Shown piece by piece: positions 6,403 through 14,192 of a stretch of 30,374 nucleotides of DNA (the stretch's first letter is position 1; each line of letters begins with the position of its first letter). Where the stretch lies: IMG/VR virus record IMGVR_UViG_3300046009_001256, positions 1 through 30,374 of that record; one strand, written 5' to 3'. Position numbers and translations under genes: made by a program. The notes under the pieces are model-generated. The model did no database searches. It was given only the letters and a program-made list of their open reading frames with translations, and had not been told where the DNA came from. The DNA comes from a virus.

Positions 6403-6561
6403 ATGTATAAATTATTTAAAAATGTAGTTAGTGGAAATATAAATACAGTATTAAGAATTGCAGATAATTCTTATATCCCATTTGACCCAGCTAACACAGA
6501 CTACCAAGCCTACCTTAAATGGTTAGACGAAGGCAATACGCCAGAACCAGCAGATAAATAA
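6403..6561 (+). CDS. Small hypothetical protein
   Basis: The protein has 52 residues, starts right after the preceding stop and shares one base with the next ATG (TAATG). The sequence reads MYKLFKNVVSGNINTVLRIA and then ADNSYIPFDPANTDYQAYLKW. The PFDPANTDYQAYLKWLDEGN part resembles small proteins encoded next to phage fibre genes. It is soluble with an acidic, Pro-rich end. It may be a fibre chaperone or minor subunit; the function is not established. Confidence 0.6.
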   Translation: MYKLFKNVVSGNINTVLRIADNSYIPFDPANTDYQAYLKWLDEGNTPEPADK

Positions 6562-6731
6562 TGTCTAAGCTTACTCAAACTGAACTAGAATCAAAACTAA
6601 GTACACACGAAGAGATCTGTGCTTATCGTTATGAGTCAATCAATGCTAGACTTAAACGATTAGAACAGATCCTATTAGGCACTGCTGGATTTGTTATTGT
6701 ATTCTTACTAACTCAGATATTTAATAAATAA
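6561..6731 (+). CDS. Small single-TM protein of the lysis cassette
   Basis: The protein has 56 residues. Residues 1-37 are charged and helical with the pattern THEEICAYRYESINARLKRLEQ, and residues about 38-53 form a hydrophobic segment (ILLGTAGFVIVFLLTQIF). The orientation is likely N-in with a short C-terminal tail. Proteins of this type sit directly before holins in many phages and may act as antiholins, holin partners or spanin-like pieces. It is coupled to the gene before by a one-base overlap and followed by the holin after one base. Function is inferred from context. Confidence 0.6.
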   Translation: MSKLTQTELESKLSTHEEICAYRYESINARLKRLEQILLGTAGFVIVFLLTQIFNK

Positions 6732-6732
6732 T

Positions 6733-7098
6733 ATGGATCCAATAACAATATTATCAGCATTCTTACCTGTAGCAATGGACCTAGGTAAGTCTCTTATCAA
6801 TAAATTTGTAGCTCCTGATCAATTTAAGCCAGCTACTATAGAACAATATACTCAAATGAAGTCTATTGATCTAGAATTCTTTAAAGTTATGAATGAGGTA
6901 GGAGCAGGTAATCCATCTTATCCATGGGTAGAAGCCATAGTTAGATTAATGAGGCCTATAATAGGGGTTCTTGTGCTTTCTACATGGGTATATACAGTAT
7001 GTACAGGACAACCTAGTGAAGAAGTTAATAACTTTGCTAGTGCAGTAGGTTTTTACCTCTTTGGTGAAAGAAGTTTATTCTACATTAAGAAAAAATGA
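6733..7098 (+). CDS. Putative holin (3-TM, GTA-holin type)
   Basis: The protein has 121 residues. Hydrophobic segments are visible at about 66-90 (IVRLMRPIIGVLVLSTWVYT) and 100-117 (FASAVGFYLFGERSLF), with a weaker one at 5-22. The R-P-I-I-G-V and Y-L-F-G-E-R-S motifs match the family of three-TM holins described for gene-transfer-agent release. It would form inner-membrane lesions that release the endolysin at the end of infection. The gene overlaps the endolysin start by 4 nt (ATGA), so the two are likely made together. The family call is by eye. Confidence 0.7.
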   Translation: MDPITILSAFLPVAMDLGKSLINKFVAPDQFKPATIEQYTQMKSIDLEFFKVMNEVGAGNPSYPWVEAIVRLMRPIIGVLVLSTWVYTVCTGQPSEEVNNFASAVGFYLFGERSLFYIKKK

Positions 7099-7532
7099 GT
7101 TTAACAAAACACTTTACTCTTGAAGAGTTAACAGCGTCAGATATAGCAGCAAGGCATGGAATAGACAATACTCCAACTAGCCCTTTAATTTTAACAAATT
7201 TAAAGACTTTAGCAGAAGGGTTAGAACATGTCAGAACATTACTGGGTAAACCTGTTATTATTAATAGTGGCTATCGTTCTGTTATGGTTAACTCATTACT
7301 TGGAAGTAAACCGTCAAGTCAACACACAAAAGGACTGGCGGCAGATTTTATCTGTCCCTCTTTTGGAACACCTAAAGACATTATTAAAAAGATTGTATCT
7401 AGCGATATTAAATATGACCAAGTTATCTTGGAGTTTGATCGCTGGATTCATATTAGCTTTTGTGAAGAGGGTTATAAACCTCGTAAGCAAGGGTTAATTA
7501 TAGATAGTAAGGGTACTAGAAACTTTAACTAA
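7095..7532 (+). CDS. Endolysin, M15-family D-Ala-D-Ala carboxypeptidase-like
   Basis: The protein has 145 residues and matches the peptidase M15_3/VanY-like fold. The SGYRS motif is at 58-62, SQHTKGLAAD at 75-84 supplies His77 and Asp84 as zinc ligands, and WIHIS at 117-121 supplies the third ligand His119. Glu113 in VILEFD is the likely catalytic acid. It cuts peptide cross-bridges or stem peptides in peptidoglycan. There is no signal peptide, so export would depend on the holin that overlaps it upstream. The length is typical of single-domain phage M15 endolysins. Confidence 0.85.
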   Translation: MSLTKHFTLEELTASDIAARHGIDNTPTSPLILTNLKTLAEGLEHVRTLLGKPVIINSGYRSVMVNSLLGSKPSSQHTKGLAADFICPSFGTPKDIIKKIVSSDIKYDQVILEFDRWIHISFCEEGYKPRKQGLIIDSKGTRNFN

Positions 7533-7544
7533 AAGGAGAACGTT

Positions 7545-7673
7545 ATGCCAATGGTCGGAAAAATGAAATTTGCTTACACAGAAAAAGGTAAAAAAGAAGC
7601 TAAAGCCTACGCTAAAAAGTCAGGCAAAAAGATGGCAGCTAAGCCTATGAAAAAGGCTGCTAAGCGTGGCTAG
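7545..7673 (+). CDS. Very small polybasic protein
   Basis: The protein has 42 residues with a strong AAGGAGAA Shine-Dalgarno. The start is MPMVGKMKFAYTEKGKKEAK; the rest is an Ala/Lys-rich tail, and Lys plus Arg make up over a third of residues against two Glu. The pattern MPxVGKxxFxYTxxGxxxAxAYAKKxGK recurs in phage genomes in this setting. It could bind DNA or be a minor virion component. It overlaps the next gene by 8 nt. Confidence 0.6.
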   Translation: MPMVGKMKFAYTEKGKKEAKAYAKKSGKKMAAKPMKKAAKRG

Positions 7674-7842
7674 TAAGTCAAAAGTAAATCAGGCAGGCAA
7701 CTATACCAAACCAACTATGCGTAAAGCTTTATTTAATAAAATTAAAGCTGGCAGTAAAGGTGGTGATCCAGGTGAATGGTCTGCTCGTAAAGCTCAACTC
7801 CTTGCCGTGCAATATAAAAAAGCAGGTGGGGGTTATAAGTAA
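7666..7842 (+). CDS. Small conserved basic phage protein (GTG start)
   Basis: The protein has 58 residues and starts at GTG 7666, giving MASKSKVNQAGNYTKPTMRK; no ATG start fits that conserved N-terminus, since the first in-frame ATG lies at residue 18. The end, EWSARKAQLLAVQYKKAGGG, carries the SARKAQxLAxQYKKxGGGYK motif well known in small phage proteins located near terminase genes. It is highly basic. It overlaps the gene before by 8 nt and shares one base with the next start. Its function is unknown; association with packaging or the virion is inferred from constant position. Confidence 0.7.
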   Translation: MASKSKVNQAGNYTKPTMRKALFNKIKAGSKGGDPGEWSARKAQLLAVQYKKAGGGYK

Positions 7843-8078
7843 TGGCTCTTGCTAAATCTCAGCAGTCTTTAAAAGCTTGGACTAGTCAAAAATGGAAAAC
7901 ATCTGATGGCAAACCAAGTAAAGGTAAAAAAAGATATTTACCTGAGGCTGCTTGGAAAGCATTAAGCTCTTCTGAAAAAGCTTCTACAAATAAAGCTAAA
8001 GCACAAGGTAACAAAGCAGGAAAACAGTTTGTTAAACAACCAAAGAATATAGCAAAAAAAACAGCGAGGTTTAGATAA
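7842..8078 (+). CDS. DUF5872-like basic protein
   Basis: The protein has 78 residues with a recognised layout: LKAWTSQKWKTSDGKPSKGK (about 10-29), RYLPEAAWKALSSSEKA (about 31-47) and the end GKQFVKQPKNIAKKTARFR. This matches the DUF5872 family of small basic proteins found in phages and some bacteria. A DNA-binding or virion role fits the charge, but none is proven to my knowledge. It sits in a run of four small basic genes just before the terminase. Confidence 0.7.
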   Translation: MALAKSQQSLKAWTSQKWKTSDGKPSKGKKRYLPEAAWKALSSSEKASTNKAKAQGNKAGKQFVKQPKNIAKKTARFR

Positions 8079-8079
8079 A

Positions 8080-8373
8080 ATGAAAACACCAGCATGGACA
8101 AGAAAAGAAGGAAAGAATCCTAAGGGTGGATTAAATGCCAAAGGAAGAGCTTCCTATAAAGGTGGAACTCTAAAAGCTCCTGTTAAATCAGGTGATAATC
8201 CACGCAGAGCTTCTTTCTTAGCTCGTATGGGTGGTATGCCAGGACCAGAACGTAAACCTAATGGAGAACCAACTAGACTATTGTTATCTCTTAAAGCTTG
8301 GGGAGCATCATCTAAAGCAGATGCTAAAGCTAAGGCAAGAGCTATATCTGCTAGAAACAAAAATAAGAAATAA
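8080..8373 (+). CDS. DUF6321-like basic protein
   Basis: The protein has 97 residues. It starts MKTPAWTRKEGKNPKGGLNA, has GRASYKGGTLKAPVK at about 22-36, and NPRRASFLARMGGMPG at about 40-55, the R-R-x-S-F-x-A-R-M-x-G-M signature of the DUF6321 phage family. The C-terminus is Lys/Ala-rich. Its stop shares a base with the ATG of the terminase large subunit, so the two are coupled. The role is unknown; a helper in DNA packaging is a reasonable guess. Confidence 0.7.
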   Translation: MKTPAWTRKEGKNPKGGLNAKGRASYKGGTLKAPVKSGDNPRRASFLARMGGMPGPERKPNGEPTRLLLSLKAWGASSKADAKAKARAISARNKNKK

Positions 8374-9905
8374 TGAAAGATAAATTAGACTTAATTAAAG
8401 AGTCTGCTGAAAACGATTTATCAGTTTTTATTAAACTCGTAGCACCCCACTTAATGTTAGGTGCAGTACACGAAGAACTAATCCAATGGTGGACTCGTTC
8501 AGAAAGTAAGAACAATCAATTAGTTCTTCTTCCTCGTGGACACATGAAGAGTAAACTCGTTGCATATAGAACAGCTTGGTGGATTACTAGATATCCTGAG
8601 ACTACAATTTTATATGTATCAGCAACAGCTGACCTAGCTGAAAAACAGTTATACGCTATTAAACAAATTATTGATAGCCCTATTTATCGTAGATATTGGC
8701 CAGAGATGATCAATATAGAAGAAGGTAAACGAGAAAAGTGGGCGGTATCTGAAATTGCAGTAGACCACCCTCAACGTAAATTGGAAGGAATTCGTGATGC
8801 GACTTGCAAAGCTGTTGGTCTTACATCTAATACCACAGGTTTTCATGCTGACGTTGTGGTTCTTGACGATATTGTTGTTCCTGGCAACGCTTATACAGCT
8901 GATGGTCGTGAGAAAGTTGAATCTGCTTACTCTCAGCTTGCTTCCATTGAAAATCCGGGCGCTAGAGAATGGGTCGTAGGTACTAGATACCATCCAAAAG
9001 ATATATATGATACCATGGTAGGGATGAAAGAGACTCTCTACGGTGATGACGGTGATATAAGTTCTGAAGAAGAAGTATACGAATTGTTTCAAAGAGTGGT
9101 TGAGACTGAAGGTGAGTTTCTTTGGCCTAAACAAACACGAGCAGATGGTAAGAAGTTTGGATTTGATGATAAAGAGTTAGCTCGTATTAAAGCTAAGTAT
9201 ATAGACACTACACAATTCTATGCTCAATACTATAATAATCCAAATAGTGAAGACACTGCAAGAATTAATGCAGATAAGTTTCAGTACTTTGATAAAGCTA
9301 TACTCCAGAATAAAGAAGGAGATTGGTATATTAGAGATAGGAAGCTTAATATTTATGCTGCTATTGACTTTGCTTTTTCTCTTCGTAAAAAAGCTGACTA
9401 TACTGCCTTAGTTACTATAGGTGTTGACCACCAGGGTAACTTCTATATACTAGATATTGATAGATTCAAGACTGATAGAATTGTAGAATACTATGAGCAT
9501 ATTGTAAAATCCTGGGAAAAGTGGGGATTTAGAAAACTCAGAGCTGAGGTTACTATAGCTCAACAAACGATTGTTAAAGAATTAAAAGAGAGCTATCTTA
9601 AACCTAATGGAATACCTCTTTCTATTGATGAGTTTAGACCAACAAGGTCACTAGGTGATAAATACGAACGTATTGCTGCCGTATTAGAACCTAAGTATGA
9701 TAATTTACAGATTTGGCATTATAAAGGTGGTAACTGTCAATCATTAGAAGAAGAGTTAACAATGGCTCATCCTCCTCATGACGACATTAAAGATGCATTA
9801 GCTAATGCTATATCTATTGCAATGATTCCTAAGCAAAGAGTTGGGGCATTTTCAGTAGGTAAAAACATTGTAACTCATAGCCGCTTCGGTGGAGTTTCTT
9901 ACTAA
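8373..9905 (+). CDS. terL: Terminase large subunit
   Basis: The protein has 510 residues, the usual length for a phage terminase. It packages DNA into the procapsid using ATP and cuts concatemers. The N-terminal ATPase domain (about 1-260) has a deviant Walker A, PRGHMKSK at 54-61, and Walker B VVVLDD at 161-166. The C-terminal RNase H-like nuclease domain (about 300-500) shows Asp332 in AAIDFAFS, Glu392 in RAEVT and the HDDIKDALANA motif at 469-479, the expected metal-binding acids. The motor must dock on the portal encoded next (9915). The gene starts in a TAATG overlap with the DUF6321-like gene. The assignment is secure. Confidence 0.93.
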   Translation: MKDKLDLIKESAENDLSVFIKLVAPHLMLGAVHEELIQWWTRSESKNNQLVLLPRGHMKSKLVAYRTAWWITRYPETTILYVSATADLAEKQLYAIKQIIDSPIYRRYWPEMINIEEGKREKWAVSEIAVDHPQRKLEGIRDATCKAVGLTSNTTGFHADVVVLDDIVVPGNAYTADGREKVESAYSQLASIENPGAREWVVGTRYHPKDIYDTMVGMKETLYGDDGDISSEEEVYELFQRVVETEGEFLWPKQTRADGKKFGFDDKELARIKAKYIDTTQFYAQYYNNPNSEDTARINADKFQYFDKAILQNKEGDWYIRDRKLNIYAAIDFAFSLRKKADYTALVTIGVDHQGNFYILDIDRFKTDRIVEYYEHIVKSWEKWGFRKLRAEVTIAQQTIVKELKESYLKPNGIPLSIDEFRPTRSLGDKYERIAAVLEPKYDNLQIWHYKGGNCQSLEEELTMAHPPHDDIKDALANAISIAMIPKQRVGAFSVGKNIVTHSRFGGVSY

Positions 9906-9914
9906 GGAAAAATT

Positions 9915-11711
9915 ATGGCTGGAAAAGTAGCACAACTAAGACAATTAATGGATAGAGAAGGCCTAGCAAAACGTTTAGCAGGTCTCTATAATAATTGGTG
10001 GATTCAACGTGATGATAAAGAAGTAGAGTGGAGAGAACTCCGTAACTATCTATTTGCTACTGATACTACTAAAACAACCAATTCTAAATTACCTTGGAAA
10101 AATAAAACAACTCTTCCTAAACTAACTCAAATTAGAGATAATCTTCATGCTAACTACATGGATGCTTTATTTCCTAATGATGACTGGGTTAAGTGGGAAG
10201 GTTATAACTTAGAAGCTTCTACTCATAACAAGCGTAGAGCTATTGAGTCTTATATTAAAACTAAACTAAGAGAATCTAATTTTAGAGAAACAGTATCTCA
10301 GCTTCTTTATGATTATATTGATTATGGTAATTGCTTTGCAGATATTATTTATGTAAATGAAAGACACACAGATCAATACACAAATCAAGAGATTACTACT
10401 TATCAAGGTCCTAAATTAGAACGTATATCACCATTTGATATTGTATTTAATCCTACAGCTAAAACTTTTAAAGAGTCACCTAAGTTTACAAGGTATGTAA
10501 AATCTGTTGGCGAACTTAAAAAAGATATTAAATATCGTACAGATTTAAACTATGATGAAGCTGCTTTTGAAAAAGCTATAGCTGTACGTAGAAATATTTC
10601 AGCATTTAAAATGGAAGATATTAATAAAGCTGAAGGATTTAGTGTAGATGGTTTTGGTTCTCTTCAAGAATACTATCAATCAGGTTTAGTAGAAATTCTT
10701 GAGTTTGAAGGAGACCTCTATGATGAAGTTAAAGGTGAGTTACTAGAACGTAGAATTATTACAATTATTGATAGAAGTTATATTATTCGTAATATTGAGA
10801 ATCCATCTTGGCTTGGTCGTGACTCAAAACATCATGTAGGTTGGAGAGAAAGACCAGATAATCTATACTGCATGGGTCCTTTAGATAATTTAGTAGGACT
10901 ACAGTATCGTATTGATCACTTAGAGAATCTTAAAGCTGACGCTATGGATCTTACTATTCATCCTCCTATGGTTGTTAAAGGAGATGTAGAACCTTTTGAA
11001 TGGGGTCCAGAAACAACAATTCACATACCAGAAGATGGTTCTGTAGAAATGTTAGCTCCAAATGCTGCAGCTTTCCAAGTAAATAATGAGATTGCTGCTT
11101 TACTAGCTCTTATGGAAGAGATGGCTGGTGCTCCTAAAGAAGCTATGGGTATTCGTACTCCTGGTGAAAAAACTGCTTTTGAAGTTCAACAGTTACAGAA
11201 TGCAGCTGGACGAATATTCCAACACAAGATTAACAAGTTTGAAATTGAGTTCCTTGAACCAATCCTCAATACCATGTTAGAAATGGCTAGACGTAATCTT
11301 GATATTGCTGAAATTTCTAGAGTAATGGATGATGATCTTGGTGTAGCCGACTTTATCTCTATTACTAAAGAAGACATTACAGCTAAAGGTAAACTACGTC
11401 CTATTGGAGCTAGACACTTTGCAGCTAGAGCTCAGCTTATTCAGAATATGCTTGGTATCTTTAATAGTCCAATGGGTCAAGTTATTGCTCCACATGTTTC
11501 AGCTAAACGTCTTGCTAAGATGGTTGAAGAGTATATGGGTTTTGAGAAGTATGAATTTATTAAAGATAATGCAGCTATATTTGAGCAAGCAGAAACTCAA
11601 AAACTTGTAAATCAAGTTCAACAAGAGATGCAAATTGAACAAGCTACACCACTTGAAGAGGATCTTTTAGAACCTCAAATGGAAGGTGAGCTACCTCCAG
11701 AGGCTATGTAA
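9915..11711 (+). CDS. Portal protein (T7 gp8-like head-tail connector)
   Basis: The protein has 598 residues, somewhat longer than T7 gp8 (536). The dodecameric portal occupies one capsid vertex and is the channel for DNA packaging and ejection. Visible hallmarks are the N-terminal LYNNWWIQRDDKEVEWRELR region, TQIRDNLHANYMDALFPNDD (about 71-90), and a C-terminal GIRTPGEKTAFEVQ segment (about 412-425) followed by a helix with FEIEFLEPILNTML, typical of podophage portals. The C-terminal tail is acidic. Position between terminase and scaffold agrees. An AAGGAAAAATT Shine-Dalgarno precedes ATG 9915. Confidence 0.88.
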   Translation: MAGKVAQLRQLMDREGLAKRLAGLYNNWWIQRDDKEVEWRELRNYLFATDTTKTTNSKLPWKNKTTLPKLTQIRDNLHANYMDALFPNDDWVKWEGYNLEASTHNKRRAIESYIKTKLRESNFRETVSQLLYDYIDYGNCFADIIYVNERHTDQYTNQEITTYQGPKLERISPFDIVFNPTAKTFKESPKFTRYVKSVGELKKDIKYRTDLNYDEAAFEKAIAVRRNISAFKMEDINKAEGFSVDGFGSLQEYYQSGLVEILEFEGDLYDEVKGELLERRIITIIDRSYIIRNIENPSWLGRDSKHHVGWRERPDNLYCMGPLDNLVGLQYRIDHLENLKADAMDLTIHPPMVVKGDVEPFEWGPETTIHIPEDGSVEMLAPNAAAFQVNNEIAALLALMEEMAGAPKEAMGIRTPGEKTAFEVQQLQNAAGRIFQHKINKFEIEFLEPILNTMLEMARRNLDIAEISRVMDDDLGVADFISITKEDITAKGKLRPIGARHFAARAQLIQNMLGIFNSPMGQVIAPHVSAKRLAKMVEEYMGFEKYEFIKDNAAIFEQAETQKLVNQVQQEMQIEQATPLEEDLLEPQMEGELPPEAM

Positions 11712-11721
11712 CAAATATTAC

Positions 11722-11750
11722 TTGACTTTTAAGTAATTGTATGTTATAAT
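11722..11750 (+). promoter_or_regulatory. Sigma-70 type promoter, extended -10, before the capsid cassette
   Basis: TTGACT (11722-11727) and TATAAT (11745-11750) are separated by 17 nt, with TG at 11742-11743 forming an extended -10. It lies in the short gap after the portal gene. The expected start point, six or seven bases after the -10, falls at about 11757, exactly the ATG of the next gene. It would raise expression of scaffold and capsid above that of neighbouring genes. Confidence 0.8.
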
Positions 11751-11756
11751 TATCCT

Positions 11757-11984
11757 ATGGATTTAAAATCTGAAAAAGCTAAAAGCTTATCAAAACAAGA
11801 AGTTTTCGATTTACTTAAAGCGTATATCACTGACCAAGTTGAATTGTCTAGACGTAAATGTATAGATGAAGAGAATTTTTCTCTTCCTTCTTGGGCTGAA
11901 TATCAAGCTTATCAATTAGGCTTCCAAAAAGCATTTCTAAAACTTCAGTCTTTATTACCTGACAAAGGAGAAAGTAATGTCTGA
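11757..11984 (+). CDS. Small hypothetical protein, possibly leaderless
   Basis: The protein has 75 residues and begins MDLKSEKAKSLSKQEVFDLL. It is mostly helical, charged, with no membrane segment. The middle (NFSLPSWAEYQAYQLGFQKA, about 40-59) and the final LQSLLPDKGES resemble small proteins placed between portal and scaffold genes in other podophages. No other Met is available as a start. The ATG coincides with the predicted transcription start of the promoter directly upstream and no Shine-Dalgarno precedes it, so a leaderless mRNA is possible, unless read-through transcripts from upstream provide the message. The end overlaps the scaffold gene by 8 nt. Confidence 0.6.
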   Translation: MDLKSEKAKSLSKQEVFDLLKAYITDQVELSRRKCIDEENFSLPSWAEYQAYQLGFQKAFLKLQSLLPDKGESNV

Positions 11985-12684
11985 AGACAATAAAATAGCT
12001 GAACCTAGTACCAACGAAGTTCAGAACCAAGATAACCAACAACCCGTATTCCAGATTCCGACAGAAGCTGCTGAATTAGTGGGAGATGGTAAGAAGTATA
12101 ACTCTGTAGAAGATGCGTTAAAATCAGTTCCTCATGCTCAGAAGCATATTCAAACTTTAGAGTCTGAATTAGCTGCTGCAAGAGAAGAACTCACTAAACG
12201 TAAAACTACTGAAGAACTTCTAGATGAAATTAAGTCTGGAATTCAACCACAGATTACCTCTGCTGGATCTGAATTTGATCAAGATAAATTATTGAAATTA
12301 GTTGATCAAACCTTAGAGCAAAAAGAAAGACAAAGAGCAGCTAAGACTAATGCTGAAACAGTAGCAAATAAGTTTACTGACAAGTATGGTCAAAAAGCTG
12401 AAGAAGTCTACAATACTATTGCTCGAGATAGTGGATTAACTGTACAACAATTAAATAGCTTAGCAGCTAGTTCTCCCAAGATTGTACTAAAACTTGCTGG
12501 TCTAGAAGGAACATCTGCTCCAGTAGCAGGTAAACCAACTAGTTCAGTTAATACAGAAACTCTTGGTAATAAGCAAGACCCAAATCAGTTATCTGCTAGG
12601 GTTAAGCAAGGAGCGACTACTAAAGATTTAGTCAATGCATGGAAGATTGCTGGCGAAAAAGTTAAATTAAATTTATCACAATAA
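11977..12684 (+). CDS. Capsid assembly scaffold protein (T7 gp9-like)
   Basis: The protein has 235 residues, acidic and mostly helical. After a disordered N-terminus, VFQIPTEAAELVGDGKKYNS (about 24-43) and EDALKSVPHAQKHIQTLESE (about 45-64) form the motif found at the start of podophage scaffolds, followed by a coiled coil (about 55-90) and a second helical part. The C-terminus is basic (GEKVKLNLSQ), suitable for contacting the capsid protein. It guides procapsid assembly and leaves before maturation. A GGAGAA Shine-Dalgarno precedes the ATG; the capsid gene starts 12 nt after the stop. Confidence 0.82.
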   Translation: MSEDNKIAEPSTNEVQNQDNQQPVFQIPTEAAELVGDGKKYNSVEDALKSVPHAQKHIQTLESELAAAREELTKRKTTEELLDEIKSGIQPQITSAGSEFDQDKLLKLVDQTLEQKERQRAAKTNAETVANKFTDKYGQKAEEVYNTIARDSGLTVQQLNSLAASSPKIVLKLAGLEGTSAPVAGKPTSSVNTETLGNKQDPNQLSARVKQGATTKDLVNAWKIAGEKVKLNLSQ

Positions 12685-12696
12685 TAAGGAAAAAAC

Positions 12697-13680
12697 ATGT
12701 CACAATTAACTAGTAATACAACTGCCTTTATTGAGGCACAACAGTATTCACAGTTTATTCTTGATAACTTACATGATTTCTTACTACCTGAAGGTATGTG
12801 GAGAGATGTATCAGACTTTGGTTCTGGCACTACTTTAAACATTAAAACAGTTGGTACTGTAACAATTCAAGATGCAGCTGAAGATACACCATTAAACTTT
12901 AACCCTATCGACACAGGTACTATCACTTTAGGTATCACTGATTATGTTGGTGATGCATGGAAAGTGTCTGACGACCTCCGTGAAGATGGTGCTCAAGTAG
13001 ACTCATTAATGTCTATGCGTGCAATGGAATCAACTCGTGCTCTTGGTGAAAACCACGAATCACGTTTCTTAGCTACAGCTAACGCTGCTCAAACTAACGC
13101 TAACGTAAACTTAGTTAACGGCCGTCCACATCGTTGGGTAGCTGGTGGTGCTTCTGCATCTACACGCGTTATGACATTATCTGATATCATTGCTATGAAA
13201 TTAGCATTTGATAAAGCTAATGTTCCTACAGCAGGCCGTATCGCTATTGTTGATCCAATCGTTGAAGCAACATTAAACAGCATCACTAACTTAGTTAGCG
13301 TATCTAACAACCCAATGTTCGAAGGTATCGTTACAGAAGGTTTTGCTAAAGATCACAAATTTGTTAGAAACATCTTTGGTTTCGACATTTGGACTTCTAA
13401 TCGTTTACCAGTTAAGACTGCTACAGAAGCATTAAACGCTTCTTCATACAACTTAGCAAACGATACAGCTGAAATCGGAGACGTAGCTAACATGTTTATG
13501 TGCGTAGCCGATGACTCAACAAAACCAATCATGCATGCTTGGAGACGTGCTCCTAAGACTGAAGGTTGGAGAGACAACGAAGAACGTGCTGATAAGTATC
13601 AAGTTACTTCTCGTTTCGGTTTTGGTGCCCAACGTGTTGATACACTTGGTGTTATTTTAACTAGCGGTTCTACATACTAA
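12697..13680 (+). CDS. Major capsid protein
   Basis: The protein has 327 residues, close to T7 gp10A (345). It begins MSQLTSNTTAFIEAQQYSQF, the N-arm typical of marine podophage capsids, then a GTTLNIKTVGTVTIQDAAED strand pair (about 45-64) and TDYVGDAWKVSDDLREDGAQ (about 85-104). An A-domain region follows with PTAGRIAIVDPIVEATL (about 172-188), and the end is RFGFGAQRVDTLGVILT. This fits the HK97 fold. A good Shine-Dalgarno (AAGGA) precedes the ATG. Arg codons are mostly CGT, unlike many neighbours that use AGA more, consistent with high expression. It lies directly after the scaffold and in a cassette with its own promoter and terminator. Confidence 0.92.
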   Translation: MSQLTSNTTAFIEAQQYSQFILDNLHDFLLPEGMWRDVSDFGSGTTLNIKTVGTVTIQDAAEDTPLNFNPIDTGTITLGITDYVGDAWKVSDDLREDGAQVDSLMSMRAMESTRALGENHESRFLATANAAQTNANVNLVNGRPHRWVAGGASASTRVMTLSDIIAMKLAFDKANVPTAGRIAIVDPIVEATLNSITNLVSVSNNPMFEGIVTEGFAKDHKFVRNIFGFDIWTSNRLPVKTATEALNASSYNLANDTAEIGDVANMFMCVADDSTKPIMHAWRRAPKTEGWRDNEERADKYQVTSRFGFGAQRVDTLGVILTSGSTY

Positions 13681-13690
13681 GGAGAATAAC

Positions 13691-14182
13691 ATGGGTTTTG
13701 AAATCGACGGTAAAAGAGGCGTAGCTAATTACTACGGCGTTAGAACAACAAACGGTAAGTTTGGTGGTCAACAATCAACTAAGGATGGTATTGTAAAATC
13801 TGCAGTTTGGGATTTTGATTACAATGATCTTCCTACCTACGGATCTGGTGCTCTTCACTTCCAGATTCCAGCTAATGCAACAATTGTATCAGCATTATTA
13901 TATGTTGATGTAGCATTTACTTCTACATCTACAACAACTGATTTAGATATCGGTTTATATACTGCTGCTGGTTCTGCTATTGACGCTGATGGTTTAATTA
14001 CTGCAGCTAACGCAACGCAAACAGCAATTGGCACAGCAGGTAACGTAGTTACTGGTTCTGGTGCTTTAGTTGGTAAAACAATTGGTTCATCAGCTGGTGA
14101 ATTAGTTGTAACTCCTACAGTATCTGACTTAACAGCAGGTGCAGGTCGCATCGTTGTTGAGTGGGTTTACAATAAGGACTAA
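13691..14182 (+). CDS. Probable capsid decoration/head structural protein
   Basis: The protein has 163 residues and is all-beta in composition, rich in Gly, Ala, Ser and Thr. The N-terminus (MGFEIDGKRGVANYYGVRTT) is followed by LHFQIPANATIVSALLYVDV (about 55-74) and ends AGRIVVEWVYNKD. Such a protein directly after the capsid gene is a common arrangement in podophages and suits a head decoration protein or head fibre. The capsid stop is 10 nt upstream with GGAGAA as Shine-Dalgarno, and the terminator follows, so it should be made in amounts similar to the capsid protein. No homology could be tested. Confidence 0.55.
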   Translation: MGFEIDGKRGVANYYGVRTTNGKFGGQQSTKDGIVKSAVWDFDYNDLPTYGSGALHFQIPANATIVSALLYVDVAFTSTSTTTDLDIGLYTAAGSAIDADGLITAANATQTAIGTAGNVVTGSGALVGKTIGSSAGELVVTPTVSDLTAGAGRIVVEWVYNKD

Positions 14183-14192
14183 GCAATAAACT

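Noticed and set aside
7228-7497. 89-residue frame inside the endolysin gene, hydrophobic enough to suggest a spanin or second holin
   Set aside because: It is the +1 shadow of the M15 catalytic region (7228 is one base out of the 7095 frame), has no Shine-Dalgarno, and its hydrophobicity follows from the out-of-frame reading of A/T-rich codons.
8649-9134. 161-residue antisense frame within terL
   Set aside because: It lies opposite the conserved Walker B and linker region of terL, has no Shine-Dalgarno and no recognisable sequence; it is a codon-usage shadow.
13855-14151. 98-residue antisense frame opposite the decoration gene
   Set aside because: It is Ala/Val/Pro/Thr-rich, mirroring the Ala/Thr/Gly-rich plus-strand gene; no start signal and a clear plus-strand gene covers it.
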